Made by a program: the position numbers and the translations under genes. From contig JANQPA010000033.1 of the NCBI GenBank assembly GCA_028285545.1, forward strand, positions 1-64,000: a stretch of DNA of 64,000 nt. The letters run 5' to 3'. Positions 1 to 8,293 of the stretch are shown piece after piece. Source of the DNA: Saprospiraceae bacterium (GTDB lineage: Bacteria; Bacteroidota; Bacteroidia; Chitinophagales; Saprospiraceae). The notes under the pieces were generated by a model. It ran no database searches, had not been told where the DNA came from, and saw nothing but the letters and a program-made list of their open reading frames with translations. Position 1 is the first letter of the stretch, and each line of letters opens with the position of its first letter.

Positions 1-57
1 TTTAGTTTTTACTATAATATGTATCTACTTATAAAAAAGCAAAAAGTATATTTTTTT

Positions 58-100
58 AAAGTCAATTTTTGGAAAAAATTGACTTTTTACACAACCCCAA
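58..100. repeat. Hairpin with a conserved flank
   Basis: A 13-bp perfect inverted repeat (58-70 with 74-86, spacer 3 nt) is followed by TTTTTACACAACCCCAACC. The same flank, with one base changed, closes the large palindrome at 23445-23504, so the two sites seem to belong to one dispersed family with variable stem cores. It lies downstream of the leftward gene ending at 191 and could end its transcript. Nothing else is recognisable in bases 1-190. Confidence 0.6.
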
Positions 101-190
101 CCTTTTTAAATATTTTATTCATCCACCTTAGGTGATCTTGAACTATTTTACCTGTGAATTCAAAGTTTGGATGAAGTATACTTATTGCTC

Positions 191-691
191 CTATTGTACC
201 TGAGGCTGAGGTATTACTGTACCTTCATAACTATATCCTCCTTCATAATTGCCACATCCTTGGAAGGTTTCTTCATATGGTGTAGTGCTTGATATCACTT
301 TCACAATTACTTGGTAATTATAATTATCGCCTGTTTCAGAATCCTGGCAGCCAAAAGGGAAAATGGTAGCAATTACACTCCATTCCCCAGAATTTGACCG
401 ATACCTTATTGCATCAGGGTTATTCATTCGAAATGGATTGGCAATAGGAACAACAATATTTTTTGAATGACCAGTGGACTCCGTAATCAACATTCTAATT
501 TCTTTGTTGAAATCCATTTCAAAAGTCCAAGTTGGCTCATGGCCAAGAGCTTTGAATCCAATTCCATCCTGAGGAGCAACATTTTCAGGAGTTTCCTGTG
601 TTTCATCGTTATTATTATCGGCTGTTTTTTCTTGATTGGAGCATCCAAATACTAAGATACTCAGGAAGAAAAAAAATAAAATCTTTCTCAT
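191..691 (-). CDS. COG3650-like lipoprotein
   Basis: A 166-residue predicted lipoprotein of the envelope. The N-terminus is a short hydrophobic signal ending in a lipobox (LVFGC, Cys about residue 17), followed by an Asn/Asp/Glu-rich linker to about residue 42. The folded part begins with GIGFKALGHEPTW, which resembles the F-A-GNEP-W opening of COG3650 proteins, and contains two features of that group: a Cys followed by acidic residues (GCQDSETGD) and a late GCG (about 145-147). The biochemical role of the family is not established. It lies 61 bp downstream of the DinB-like gene in the same direction and may share its transcript. The family assignment is by motif recall. Confidence 0.6.
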   Translation of the reverse strand: MRKILFFFFLSILVFGCSNQEKTADNNNDETQETPENVAPQDGIGFKALGHEPTWTFEMDFNKEIRMLITESTGHSKNIVVPIANPFRMNNPDAIRYRSNSGEWSVIATIFPFGCQDSETGDNYNYQVIVKVISSTTPYEETFQGCGNYEGGYSYEGTVIPQPQVQ

Positions 692-752
692 TTTTATTAT
701 TTAATTTTTTGCAGGGCAATATTACATGAATTTAGAATGGAATAAAAAAAAA

Positions 753-1316
753 TCACCCTTTTTTCAAAAGCGTGTTCATTTGTCCCAGATGGTAAAAGGG
801 GTGGGTTAAACATACATGAAGTAGATACCATTCCTTTGACTTTCCATAATAAAGATTCAGTAAACCCCACATGTTTTCAGGCATCGTTCTTTCAGTACAA
901 ATAATTTTTTTAACCTGTTCGATTGTGGGGACTTGACCAAGAAATTCATGATCCAGGTCGTCTAAAGAAGATAAGGTCGATTCATTAACTGCTTTTCGAT
1001 ACCGTTTTAAAGCTTCCCAGTTCATTTGCTGTGATAATAACTCCATCTCTTCTTTTCCCATCCCCGTCCCATTTAGACTAGGGGGGGCTTTGATTGCATT
1101 AAACCAATTTTTATATACCTGATGGCGGTCAAAAATAAATCGATTGATGCCTACATCTTCTGTCCTAACAATATGCCAATAAATCCAGATAGGTGAATTA
1201 AAACCATTGGAAGAATATCTGAGCCTTTGTTCCTCTTGCCTTTCGATCAACTCAGGGAAAATCCGATTATGTAGGTCTTTATACCTTTCTAAGAAGAGTT
1301 TTTTAGAAAATAACAT
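753..1316 (-). CDS. DinB-like four-helix protein
   Basis: A 187-residue soluble protein without a signal peptide. It has the layout of the DinB/YfiT putative metalloenzyme superfamily: a His in the second helix (IYWHIVRTEDVG, about 46-57) and a C-terminal HPFYHLGQMNTLL motif (about 172-184). In that superfamily three His residues bind a divalent metal; here H48, H172 and H176 are the likely ligands. Some relatives are thiol transferases, but the substrate of this one cannot be read from the sequence. Only 15 bp separate it from the upstream winged-helix sensor gene, so the two are probably co-transcribed and the regulator may act on this gene. Confidence 0.65.
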   Translation of the reverse strand: MLFSKKLFLERYKDLHNRIFPELIERQEEQRLRYSSNGFNSPIWIYWHIVRTEDVGINRFIFDRHQVYKNWFNAIKAPPSLNGTGMGKEEMELLSQQMNWEALKRYRKAVNESTLSSLDDLDHEFLGQVPTIEQVKKIICTERTMPENMWGLLNLYYGKSKEWYLLHVCLTHPFYHLGQMNTLLKKG

Positions 1317-1331
1317 GAATAAAATTAAACA

Positions 1332-3437
1332 CTATTTTTCAATTTCAATAAATTGAATATCGCAAGAAGAACGGTTGAGTAAACCTATTAATAGTACTTT
1401 TCCGTCAGGAGAAAGAGCCAGGCTGGGATCTTTTTGAGGTAAGCGATCTTCCAATTCAAGGATCTTCTTTTGGGATTGATCTCCAAAGCTGTAGAAAAAA
1501 AGCAAGTCATTCTCAGGCCTTTCTTTTCTGATGATGTAATAAATTCCCTCTGATGTTAGCACCCAATTGCCCCAATCTAAATAGGACAAGTTTGTAATAA
1601 GAAGTTGCTCAGATCCATTTTCAAGGTTCTTTTCCCAAATTCCTTCTTGCCCAAATTTATTAAAATAGATCAAATCAGTTGAATCTCTTAATTGAGGCCC
1701 ATATCCTCCAGCAGTAGTTATTTGAGATAATGAATCGCTTACAAGAGATTGACACCAAATTTCCCAGCTTCCACCTCTGTCAGAACTGAAAAATAGTTTT
1801 TGACCATCTGTAGAAAAAGTAGGATGTAAATCATCAGAAGGATGAGCAGTAATTGGACGAGCTTGATCAAGTCGCAAATCAAATTCGTAAATATCAGATT
1901 GCCCCTCAATTCTTTTTTCGAATGCCAAACTATTATTATCTGGTGCCCATCTCGGACTGGAAATGAAACTATTTTGGAAATGACTCAGCTGTTTTTCAAG
2001 TCCAGAATCAAAATCTTTAGTCCAAATTTCATAGTGCCCAGAGCGATTAGAAGAAAAAGCTATCTTTCTTCCATCCGGAGAAAAAGAGGGGTGTAAATCC
2101 CAGAAAGTTGAAGCGATGAAAGGAATAAATGAATCATCCAAGAGGCTTAGTCGCCAAATATTGACTTCCTGATACCATTTTTCAAAAATAACCTTATCAG
2201 CTTCCAATTGTGGATTGCTTGCCTGGACGCCAGGAAGAAAGGGTTGCATAGAAAAGTCAGATATTTCTACCTGCAATAATTCACTTCTTCCATTTTTATT
2301 GGAAGAAAAAATAATTGATTGTCCATCTGCAGTCCAGTGATGCCCATAAATATTCCCTCCAAGCCTACTTATTTGTTTGGATTTCTTACTGCTCAAATTT
2401 AAAAGCCATATTTCCTGAATGCCTTCACTGTAGGCTCGGGTAAATGCTAAAAACCGACCATCCGGAGAAAAAGACACTTGATGATCTCCCCAGATTAATT
2501 GAGAAGGAAAAGTGTATTGCTCCTTTTCAAGTGTAATAAGAGATAAAATACTTATATGGTAGGTGTCCCCCTGATCACTTTTTTCATTGAAAGCCAAAAA
2601 TTTTCCATCTGTTGACCAGGCCAGGTCGGGATGCCTAGCTTTTATGCTAATTAAAGACCTGAGAGGACCTTTTTCTTTCAAGGATTTCATTAAAAGACGA
2701 GAGCTGTCTTGTTGGAATACTTGATAAAAAATGAGGTGCTTGCTATCTGATGACCATACCGGACTACCTTCCGATCCTTCCAAATCTGAGAACACAAAAA
2801 CGCTGTCATCTGCCATCGATTTGAGATATATTCCCCAGCTTTCGGTATTATGATGCTTAATATTCCAATTAACAGTATTCATTCCATTCCATACAAATGC
2901 CAAATAATTTTCATCCGGGGAAAGAGCCGGATCGTATTCCCAGCTGTAGTAAGAGGTTAGAGGACTAGGAGAAAAAGATTGCCTGTTTTCCATATTATTA
3001 AAGGGGTGAATGCCGTAAACTAAGGCAAGACTAAGTACAGAGAAAAGTAAAATAAGAGAAATCAGCCAGTATTTATTAGTGGACAAGAAGCTAAAAATAC
3101 CAGGCTTTAATTCAGATGGGAAAATAGGCTCAGCTATTAGTTGGTAGCCAGATTTTGATACCGTGGCAATGATATGTGGAGCTTCTGCATTATCCTTGAA
3201 ATGTTTGCGCAGCTGGGAAATTGCCCTGGTTAATACTTTTTCAACTACGATTACCTCCCCCCATACGGCTGCTATAAGTTCTTGTTTTGGGACAACCCGA
3301 TTATTATGCTCAACCAAATACATGAGAACCTGCATAAGTTTGGGCTCAATATTAAACTTGCTACCCTCAACTTCTATCTGATGAAGTGTCGGGAAAACTT
3401 TAATATCATTTAGAATAAAATAGCCTAAACCTTTCAT
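1332..3437 (-). CDS. Membrane winged-helix regulator with TolB-like propeller
   Basis: A one-protein sensor of about 701 residues. From the ATG at 3437, residues 1-105 form an OmpR/CadC-type winged helix (EPKLMQVLMYLVEHN, LTRAISQLRKHF, GYQLIAEP). A single membrane helix follows at about 120-142 (YWLISLILLFSVLSLALVYG). The periplasmic part carries repeated PD40/TolB-like blades with the signature LSPDENYLAF, FSPDGRFLAF, FSPDGRKIAF and FSTDGQKLFF. CadC-like proteins bind DNA from the membrane in response to external signals; the ligand here is unknown. An in-frame ATG 19 codons upstream (3494) is possible, but its extra residues do not resemble the domain. DinB-like gene lies 15 bp downstream. 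Confidence 0.8.
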   Translation of the reverse strand: MKGLGYFILNDIKVFPTLHQIEVEGSKFNIEPKLMQVLMYLVEHNNRVVPKQELIAAVWGEVIVVEKVLTRAISQLRKHFKDNAEAPHIIATVSKSGYQLIAEPIFPSELKPGIFSFLSTNKYWLISLILLFSVLSLALVYGIHPFNNMENRQSFSPSPLTSYYSWEYDPALSPDENYLAFVWNGMNTVNWNIKHHNTESWGIYLKSMADDSVFVFSDLEGSEGSPVWSSDSKHLIFYQVFQQDSSRLLMKSLKEKGPLRSLISIKARHPDLAWSTDGKFLAFNEKSDQGDTYHISILSLITLEKEQYTFPSQLIWGDHQVSFSPDGRFLAFTRAYSEGIQEIWLLNLSSKKSKQISRLGGNIYGHHWTADGQSIIFSSNKNGRSELLQVEISDFSMQPFLPGVQASNPQLEADKVIFEKWYQEVNIWRLSLLDDSFIPFIASTFWDLHPSFSPDGRKIAFSSNRSGHYEIWTKDFDSGLEKQLSHFQNSFISSPRWAPDNNSLAFEKRIEGQSDIYEFDLRLDQARPITAHPSDDLHPTFSTDGQKLFFSSDRGGSWEIWCQSLVSDSLSQITTAGGYGPQLRDSTDLIYFNKFGQEGIWEKNLENGSEQLLITNLSYLDWGNWVLTSEGIYYIIRKERPENDLLFFYSFGDQSQKKILELEDRLPQKDPSLALSPDGKVLLIGLLNRSSCDIQFIEIEK

Positions 3438-3602
3438 AATGCAAATATGACCTTTTCCAAAATTAAAAGCATTAAAACAAGGTCCCTTACCCATATTTTA
3501 CCTTTTCCTTACTACAAAATCACTGATAATCCTGGACAAACAGTTTCCCTGGCCAATACTTTTGAAGGGACAATTTTTTGTGAACCTTAATATTTTTCCG
3601 AA

Positions 3603-5780
3603 ATGCAATCATATAAAAAGCAACTCTTTTTGATGACCCTTATTTTGACGTGGGCATCTATGACCTGGGCTCAAAAATCTTTTTCCTTAAACAAACAGCA
3701 ATATCCTCCTACTCTTCAAAAGAAATCTACAGAGCTATATTATGGGAAAGATATTGTTGACCCATTTGTTTGGTTGGAAAACATTGATGCCGAAAAAACA
3801 CAAGATTGGATGAAAGCTCAAGATCAATTGACCCGATCCTTGCTAGAATCATTGCCCGAAAGGCAGGCCATTTTGGACCAAATGAATAAAGTGGCTCCCC
3901 GACAATATTTTGACGCTGTGGGAATGTACAAAACAGATAAATTCTATGTCAAATCCAAAAGAGACCAGGAAACAGGACGTACGGTTAGCACTCTCTATTG
4001 CAAAAGAAAACTTTCAAAAAAAGCAGAGGCTCTTTTTAGTAATGCGGACCATGGTGCCGATAGCCATTTCAGTACAAATTCTGGTTCTGGTAGCTCCAAT
4101 ATGAAAATAAGCCCCAATGGAAGGTACATAGCATATGGTGTCAGAACAGGAGCTTCACTCTGGGCTACCTGGCATGTATTTGATTTGAAAAAAAAGCTCA
4201 GATTGACAGACAAAATTCAGGGCCTTTACTATTATTCTTCAAATAATTCAATCACCTGGGCTCCAGATGAGAAAGGCTTCTATTATGCAGCAGCAGAAAA
4301 AGAAGTAGAGGATGACAGCCCTGTAAATCAGAAAGTTTATTTTCATAAGCTTGGACAGGCTCAGGAAAAGGATAAAATCTTATTTTCCCAAAAAGATAAG
4401 GTAGATTGGACCTATTCTCATAGAGTAACTGATAATAGGCAATACCTAATTGTCACCTCTTATGACCAGAGCTTTGCCCAGCAATCTATTCATATTATAA
4501 ACCTGCTTGACAGTAAGCAACCTGTTGTCACAGTGCATGAAGATCCACAATCACCCACCTATTATATTGGAAATATTGGAGATCGTTTGTTTTTTCAAAC
4601 GACTAAAGGGGCATCATTCGGAAAACTGGTTGATTTAAAAATTGATCAAAGTGACATTCTAAAATGGACAGAAACTATTCCTGAAAAAAAAGGACAAAGC
4701 TTGAACACAGCTTATCTAATTCAGGGAAACCTGATAATTGAATATACAAAAGATGCCAGGACACAGATAGAGGTCTTTGATCAAAATGGGAATGCTCAAT
4801 ATGACCTTCCCTTGCCTTATGATGGTTGGTTAGTTTCAGGATTTAAGTCTCATCCTTCATCCGATTGGATCATGTATGAGCTTCAAGGAACTTCAGATCC
4901 TGGAAGTGTTTATTTGGCCAATGTGAAAACCCAGGAGATTAAATTATTTAAACGGCAGAGTGAAAATTACAACGCAGTTCAATATGAGACCAAATACGTA
5001 TTTTATACCAGTAAGGATGGTACTAAGATACCTATGTTCTTGACCTATAAAAAAGGCTTAGAATTAGATGGATCTAATCCTGTATGGTTATATGCTTATG
5101 GTCGAAATTGGGCCGCTAAACCCTGGTACCAGGTCCAACACAGAGTATGGTTGGATATGGGAGGTATTTATGCATTAGCACATGTTCGAGGAGGAGGGGA
5201 ATACGGACAGGAATGGCAGGAAGAAGGCTTGGGACTAAAAAAACAAAATGGTATAGATGATTTTCTGGCAGCCGGAGAATGGCTTATTGATCAAAAATAT
5301 ACTTCTAAAAATAAATTAGTTGTGAACGGTGGAAGTGCCAGCGGACCACTTGCCGGAGCGGCTTTAGTACAAAGACCAGACCTTTTTGGTGCGGCTTTGC
5401 TCAGTTATGGTGCTTATGATCTAATTAGAGATCCTAAAATCCGTCCAGGTAGCCTGGGGGTACATGGTGACCCAGAAAATAGTCAACAAGAATTTCAATC
5501 CCTATTAGCCTGGTCTCCTTATCACAATATTAAACCCGAAACCTGTTATCCGCCAGTTTTTATTGCACATGGAAACCTGGACAAGGGAACCCCAACCGTG
5601 CATTCTTTGAAAATGGCTGCTGGCCTGCAAAAAGCTCAAAGTTGCGCACAACCTATTTTACTTCAAATTGCCTGGGATCGGGGACATACGGTTGGGGGCA
5701 TTGAAGAAAGAGCTAACCAACTGACCTTTTTATTGAGAGCTCTTGATTTGAGTTTACCTAAAGAATTTAACATAGAATAA
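3603..5780 (+). CDS. Prolyl oligopeptidase family S9 serine peptidase
   Basis: A 725-residue secreted or periplasmic peptidase. A signal peptide (cleavage near TWAQ, residue 23) precedes a seven-bladed propeller region (about 60-440) and a C-terminal alpha/beta hydrolase domain. The catalytic triad can be placed: Ser578 in GGSASG, Asp660 in HGNLDKGTP and His695 in DRGHTVGG. Length and order fit the S9A prolyl oligopeptidase/oligopeptidase B group, which cuts short peptides after Pro or basic residues. The nucleophile motif is GGSASG rather than the common GGSNGG. It is transcribed divergently from the winged-helix sensor. A TACTTTTG (-7 like) box sits at 3557-3564 without a clear upstream TTG. 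Confidence 0.88.
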   Translation: MQSYKKQLFLMTLILTWASMTWAQKSFSLNKQQYPPTLQKKSTELYYGKDIVDPFVWLENIDAEKTQDWMKAQDQLTRSLLESLPERQAILDQMNKVAPRQYFDAVGMYKTDKFYVKSKRDQETGRTVSTLYCKRKLSKKAEALFSNADHGADSHFSTNSGSGSSNMKISPNGRYIAYGVRTGASLWATWHVFDLKKKLRLTDKIQGLYYYSSNNSITWAPDEKGFYYAAAEKEVEDDSPVNQKVYFHKLGQAQEKDKILFSQKDKVDWTYSHRVTDNRQYLIVTSYDQSFAQQSIHIINLLDSKQPVVTVHEDPQSPTYYIGNIGDRLFFQTTKGASFGKLVDLKIDQSDILKWTETIPEKKGQSLNTAYLIQGNLIIEYTKDARTQIEVFDQNGNAQYDLPLPYDGWLVSGFKSHPSSDWIMYELQGTSDPGSVYLANVKTQEIKLFKRQSENYNAVQYETKYVFYTSKDGTKIPMFLTYKKGLELDGSNPVWLYAYGRNWAAKPWYQVQHRVWLDMGGIYALAHVRGGGEYGQEWQEEGLGLKKQNGIDDFLAAGEWLIDQKYTSKNKLVVNGGSASGPLAGAALVQRPDLFGAALLSYGAYDLIRDPKIRPGSLGVHGDPENSQQEFQSLLAWSPYHNIKPETCYPPVFIAHGNLDKGTPTVHSLKMAAGLQKAQSCAQPILLQIAWDRGHTVGGIEERANQLTFLLRALDLSLPKEFNIE

Positions 5781-5830
5781 TCCTCTTGACTAGTATATGG
5801 CCAAAGTCGATCAATTTATCCCTATTAAAA

Positions 5831-6011
5831 GAAATTAAGGGAAGTAAATAGAAATATAACCGCCTAGGCGCTTGAAGTAAGCCCTTCGGGCGAAGTATAT
5901 CCGCCTCAGCCGAATGAAGTAGTGTAGAAGAATATTGTAATTTTGAAAAAACAATTTACATCTAATTACTTCGCCCGAAGGGCTTATTTCTAATTACTTC
6001 TACTTAATTCC
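5831..6011. repeat. Intergenic inverted repeat
   Basis: Left arm 5831-5897 and right arm 5967-6011. The core is a perfect 20-bp inverted pair, TAAGCCCTTCGGGCGAAGTA at 5878-5897 against its complement at 5967-5986. Each core contains GCCCTTCGGGC, which can fold by itself. The outer arms also match (GAAATTAA..GAAGTAA..AGAAAT), except for about 20 nt inserted in the left arm that include the palindrome CGCCTAGGCG. It fills the gap between the convergent genes ending at 5780 and 6072, so bidirectional termination is a reasonable guess. Confidence 0.75.
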
Positions 6012-6071
6012 TCAATTTAATTAGCCTCAGGATATTAATTTAAACTATCCAGAATTTGGGATGGGTATTAT

Positions 6072-6590
6072 TTACTCTGGATCTCTTCTTTTTAATTCAA
6101 TATAATATCTAATACGCCAGGTTTTTCCTTCATCAACAGATCTTTCGATAGTTCTGATGATCCGGCCGTCGGGAAGCTGTTCCCATTTTTGCCGAGATAG
6201 AAATTTATTGCCTGAAAAATTAAATGCCTTATAAAAATTGAGTTGATCATCCCTTCGATCCATTTCCCATAATTGGGAATAATCGCCGTCACTATAGAAC
6301 ATTTTCCAGCGCCCCGTTTCTTTATCATATGCTTTTGTAACTCTTGCAGGAAGCAGTTGGCCTTCACCAATATCCAGCCACCACTTTTCGTGATAGGTAA
6401 AATCATTTTCTTTTTCTACGATGTAAATACTTTTGTCGGCTAAGGTGTCACCATTATAAGTCGTAAATGTATGGGTCCAGATTCCTTCCTGCCAAAATGG
6501 AAAAACTGGTACCTCAGAATCACTATTTTGTGCTACTCCAAAACCATACAGACACAAACAAAAAAATAGAATTATACAAGCTGCTTTCAT
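6072..6590 (-). CDS. Secreted protein of unknown function
   Basis: A 172-residue protein with a clear signal peptide (cleavage near GVAQ, residue 21) and no further membrane segment. The mature part is rich in Trp, Tyr and charged residues (FWQEGIWTHTF, HEKWWLDIGEG, GRWKMFYSDGDYSQLW), giving alternating strands that suggest a small beta-barrel or lipocalin-like fold such as those in DUF1579-type proteins. I do not recognise the family. It lies between the convergent S9 peptidase and the leftward AraC gene, 72 bp downstream of the latter, and may be cotranscribed with it. Confidence 0.6.
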   Translation of the reverse strand: MKAACIILFFCLCLYGFGVAQNSDSEVPVFPFWQEGIWTHTFTTYNGDTLADKSIYIVEKENDFTYHEKWWLDIGEGQLLPARVTKAYDKETGRWKMFYSDGDYSQLWEMDRRDDQLNFYKAFNFSGNKFLSRQKWEQLPDGRIIRTIERSVDEGKTWRIRYYIELKRRDPE

Positions 6591-6662
6591 TAGTTAATGC
6601 CTTTAATATTTTAATAAAAAGAAAGGCAAAAAAGGGATTTGTAAAACTTTAGGCTAGCAGAT

Positions 6663-7697
6663 TTATAAATCCGGAATCGAATTTTGATGATTTTTGCGAA
6701 AAATAGAGGGAGGAACTCCTGTTTTTTCTTTAAAAAACTGATTAAAAGTAGATACTGAATGGAAGCCACTCTCATAGGCAATAGAGATGATCTTTTTATC
6801 AGGGAAATCAATCAATAACTTCTGCGCTTCTTCTAAACGATAATTATTGATGAAATCCGAGAAATTTTTTTGAGTACAAAAATTAATGGCGCTTGATACC
6901 TGATGAACACTGAATCCGCTCTTTAAGGCCAGATAGTTCAGTTGCAATTGAGGTTCCAGGTATAATTTATTTTGTTCAACCAATTGTTTTATCTGGCCGA
7001 ATTGTTGTCGAAGTTCTTGATCACTCAAGTTAAGATTGGCGTATTTTTTAGCTGTTTTAGGAGGCTCTAAATGAAAAATGTAGTGATGGTTTATACTTAG
7101 ATAAAGGATGATATAGGAAAGCAAAAATAATCCGATACTGCTAATCAAATAAAATGGAAACTCCCAAAAGAAGAAGAGAATGTTAACAAGCACCAGTATG
7201 CTAATAGAAAGGCATAGACTTAATAACCATATTTTAATCGGCCTGAATCGCCTATCAGCCTCCAGAGAAATGACCTTTGAAAAAGAAGGAATGATGTAAA
7301 AAAATGGATGAATTAAGGTCAAAAAATAAAGACTCAGCCAAATTGGATGTCCAATCATTTTTCTAATAAAGAATGCCCCGAATAATAAGAGGAAAGCAGG
7401 AATGAAATGTGGATAAAATGGTTTTATTTTTTTGCCAGGATTTAGATATGATTTAATATAAAAGAATAAACTAGGCCCTAAAGACAGAAAGGCAGCATGC
7501 ATGAAGTTAAAATAAATGTCTTGGAGCCATAGCAAAGGCTGTTCCTGAAAGTATAATTTCCCCACTCTTATCGCTAATAATACAAATATTAGGCCGAGCC
7601 ATCTGTTGGTCTGTTTCCTTTTTCCTTTTGAAAAAATAAAGATGAATCCAAGTAAAAAGGCACTAAGGAATCCAAAAAGACTAAGACTTGTGACCAT
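6663..7697 (-). CDS. AraC-family regulator with membrane N-terminus
   Basis: A 344-residue protein. About seven hydrophobic helices occupy residues 1-215 (for example LSLFGFLSAFLLGFIFIFS and SLCLSISILVLVNILFFFW), followed by a soluble linker and a C-terminal AraC/XylS double helix-turn-helix (about 240-340) with FSDFINNYRLEEAQKLL, IAYESGFHSVSTFNQFFKEKTG and PSIFRK. The layout matches the membrane-bound AraC regulators common in Bacteroidota, whose ligands are mostly unknown. It starts 17 bp from the divergent small gene at 7714, so both probably share a control region and the regulator may act on the TonB receptor pair. Confidence 0.85.
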   Translation of the reverse strand: MVTSLSLFGFLSAFLLGFIFIFSKGKRKQTNRWLGLIFVLLAIRVGKLYFQEQPLLWLQDIYFNFMHAAFLSLGPSLFFYIKSYLNPGKKIKPFYPHFIPAFLLLFGAFFIRKMIGHPIWLSLYFLTLIHPFFYIIPSFSKVISLEADRRFRPIKIWLLSLCLSISILVLVNILFFFWEFPFYLISSIGLFLLSYIILYLSINHHYIFHLEPPKTAKKYANLNLSDQELRQQFGQIKQLVEQNKLYLEPQLQLNYLALKSGFSVHQVSSAINFCTQKNFSDFINNYRLEEAQKLLIDFPDKKIISIAYESGFHSVSTFNQFFKEKTGVPPSIFRKNHQNSIPDL

Positions 7698-7713
7698 GAA
7701 CTTTGCATTTTAA

Positions 7714-8112
7714 TTGTGGCATTTTTACAAAAAAAATATAATACTGGTATTTATTTTTTCTACTTTCGTATTTGTGAAAGTAATTGCAGTCATACTATCA
7801 ATATATGTATATTCCCTTGCAAGTGCACCCATTCTTGGATTGATTGACCTGTTTCCTGAGTCTATGTGTTGTCAGGAAGTATGTTTAGACGAAGATGGAG
7901 AGCATGAGGAAGGTGAAGATAAGAATTGCAAAGAAACCTGCAATCCCTTTCTCTCCTGCCAATGCACTATTGGATTTGAAATTACTGAAATAGAAAATTT
8001 TCCAACCTTACCTAGTTCTGAACATTCTCAGAATGGCCTGTTGCAAACAATTAAGACCAGCCAGGTAGTTTTCCTGATTTGGCACCCTCCCCAAAGCCCT
8101 CTCTTCTCCTAA
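7714..8112 (+). CDS. Small Cys-rich membrane protein before a TonB receptor
   Basis: A 132-residue protein with an N-terminal hydrophobic stretch (about 8-45), then a Cys- and acid-rich segment: MCCQEVC, HEEGEDKNC, KETC, SCQC. Small proteins with a hydrophobic N-terminus and clustered Cys/His often precede metal-linked TonB receptors in Bacteroidota; a metal-handling role is an inference. No ATG is available at the N-terminus: an in-frame TAA precedes TTG at 7714, and GTG at 7774 is the other candidate. The start is therefore uncertain. The TonB receptor follows after 181 bp. Confidence 0.55.
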   Translation: MWHFYKKNIILVFIFSTFVFVKVIAVILSIYVYSLASAPILGLIDLFPESMCCQEVCLDEDGEHEEGEDKNCKETCNPFLSCQCTIGFEITEIENFPTLPSSEHSQNGLLQTIKTSQVVFLIWHPPQSPLFS

Positions 8113-8293
8113 GATTATTTTAATTTTTATTTCTGGGATTTACGGATTGAAGCCAAATAAACATCGAATAGCTTCTTGGTAATGCTTTTTATCTATGTCT
8201 TTTATGGAAGAGGGTAAAAAGAATTGAATGGGTTTTAAAGGCTTAATCAGCATTACTGGGGCTTAGCTTCAATTCGCTATTAAAAAGGTTTTT

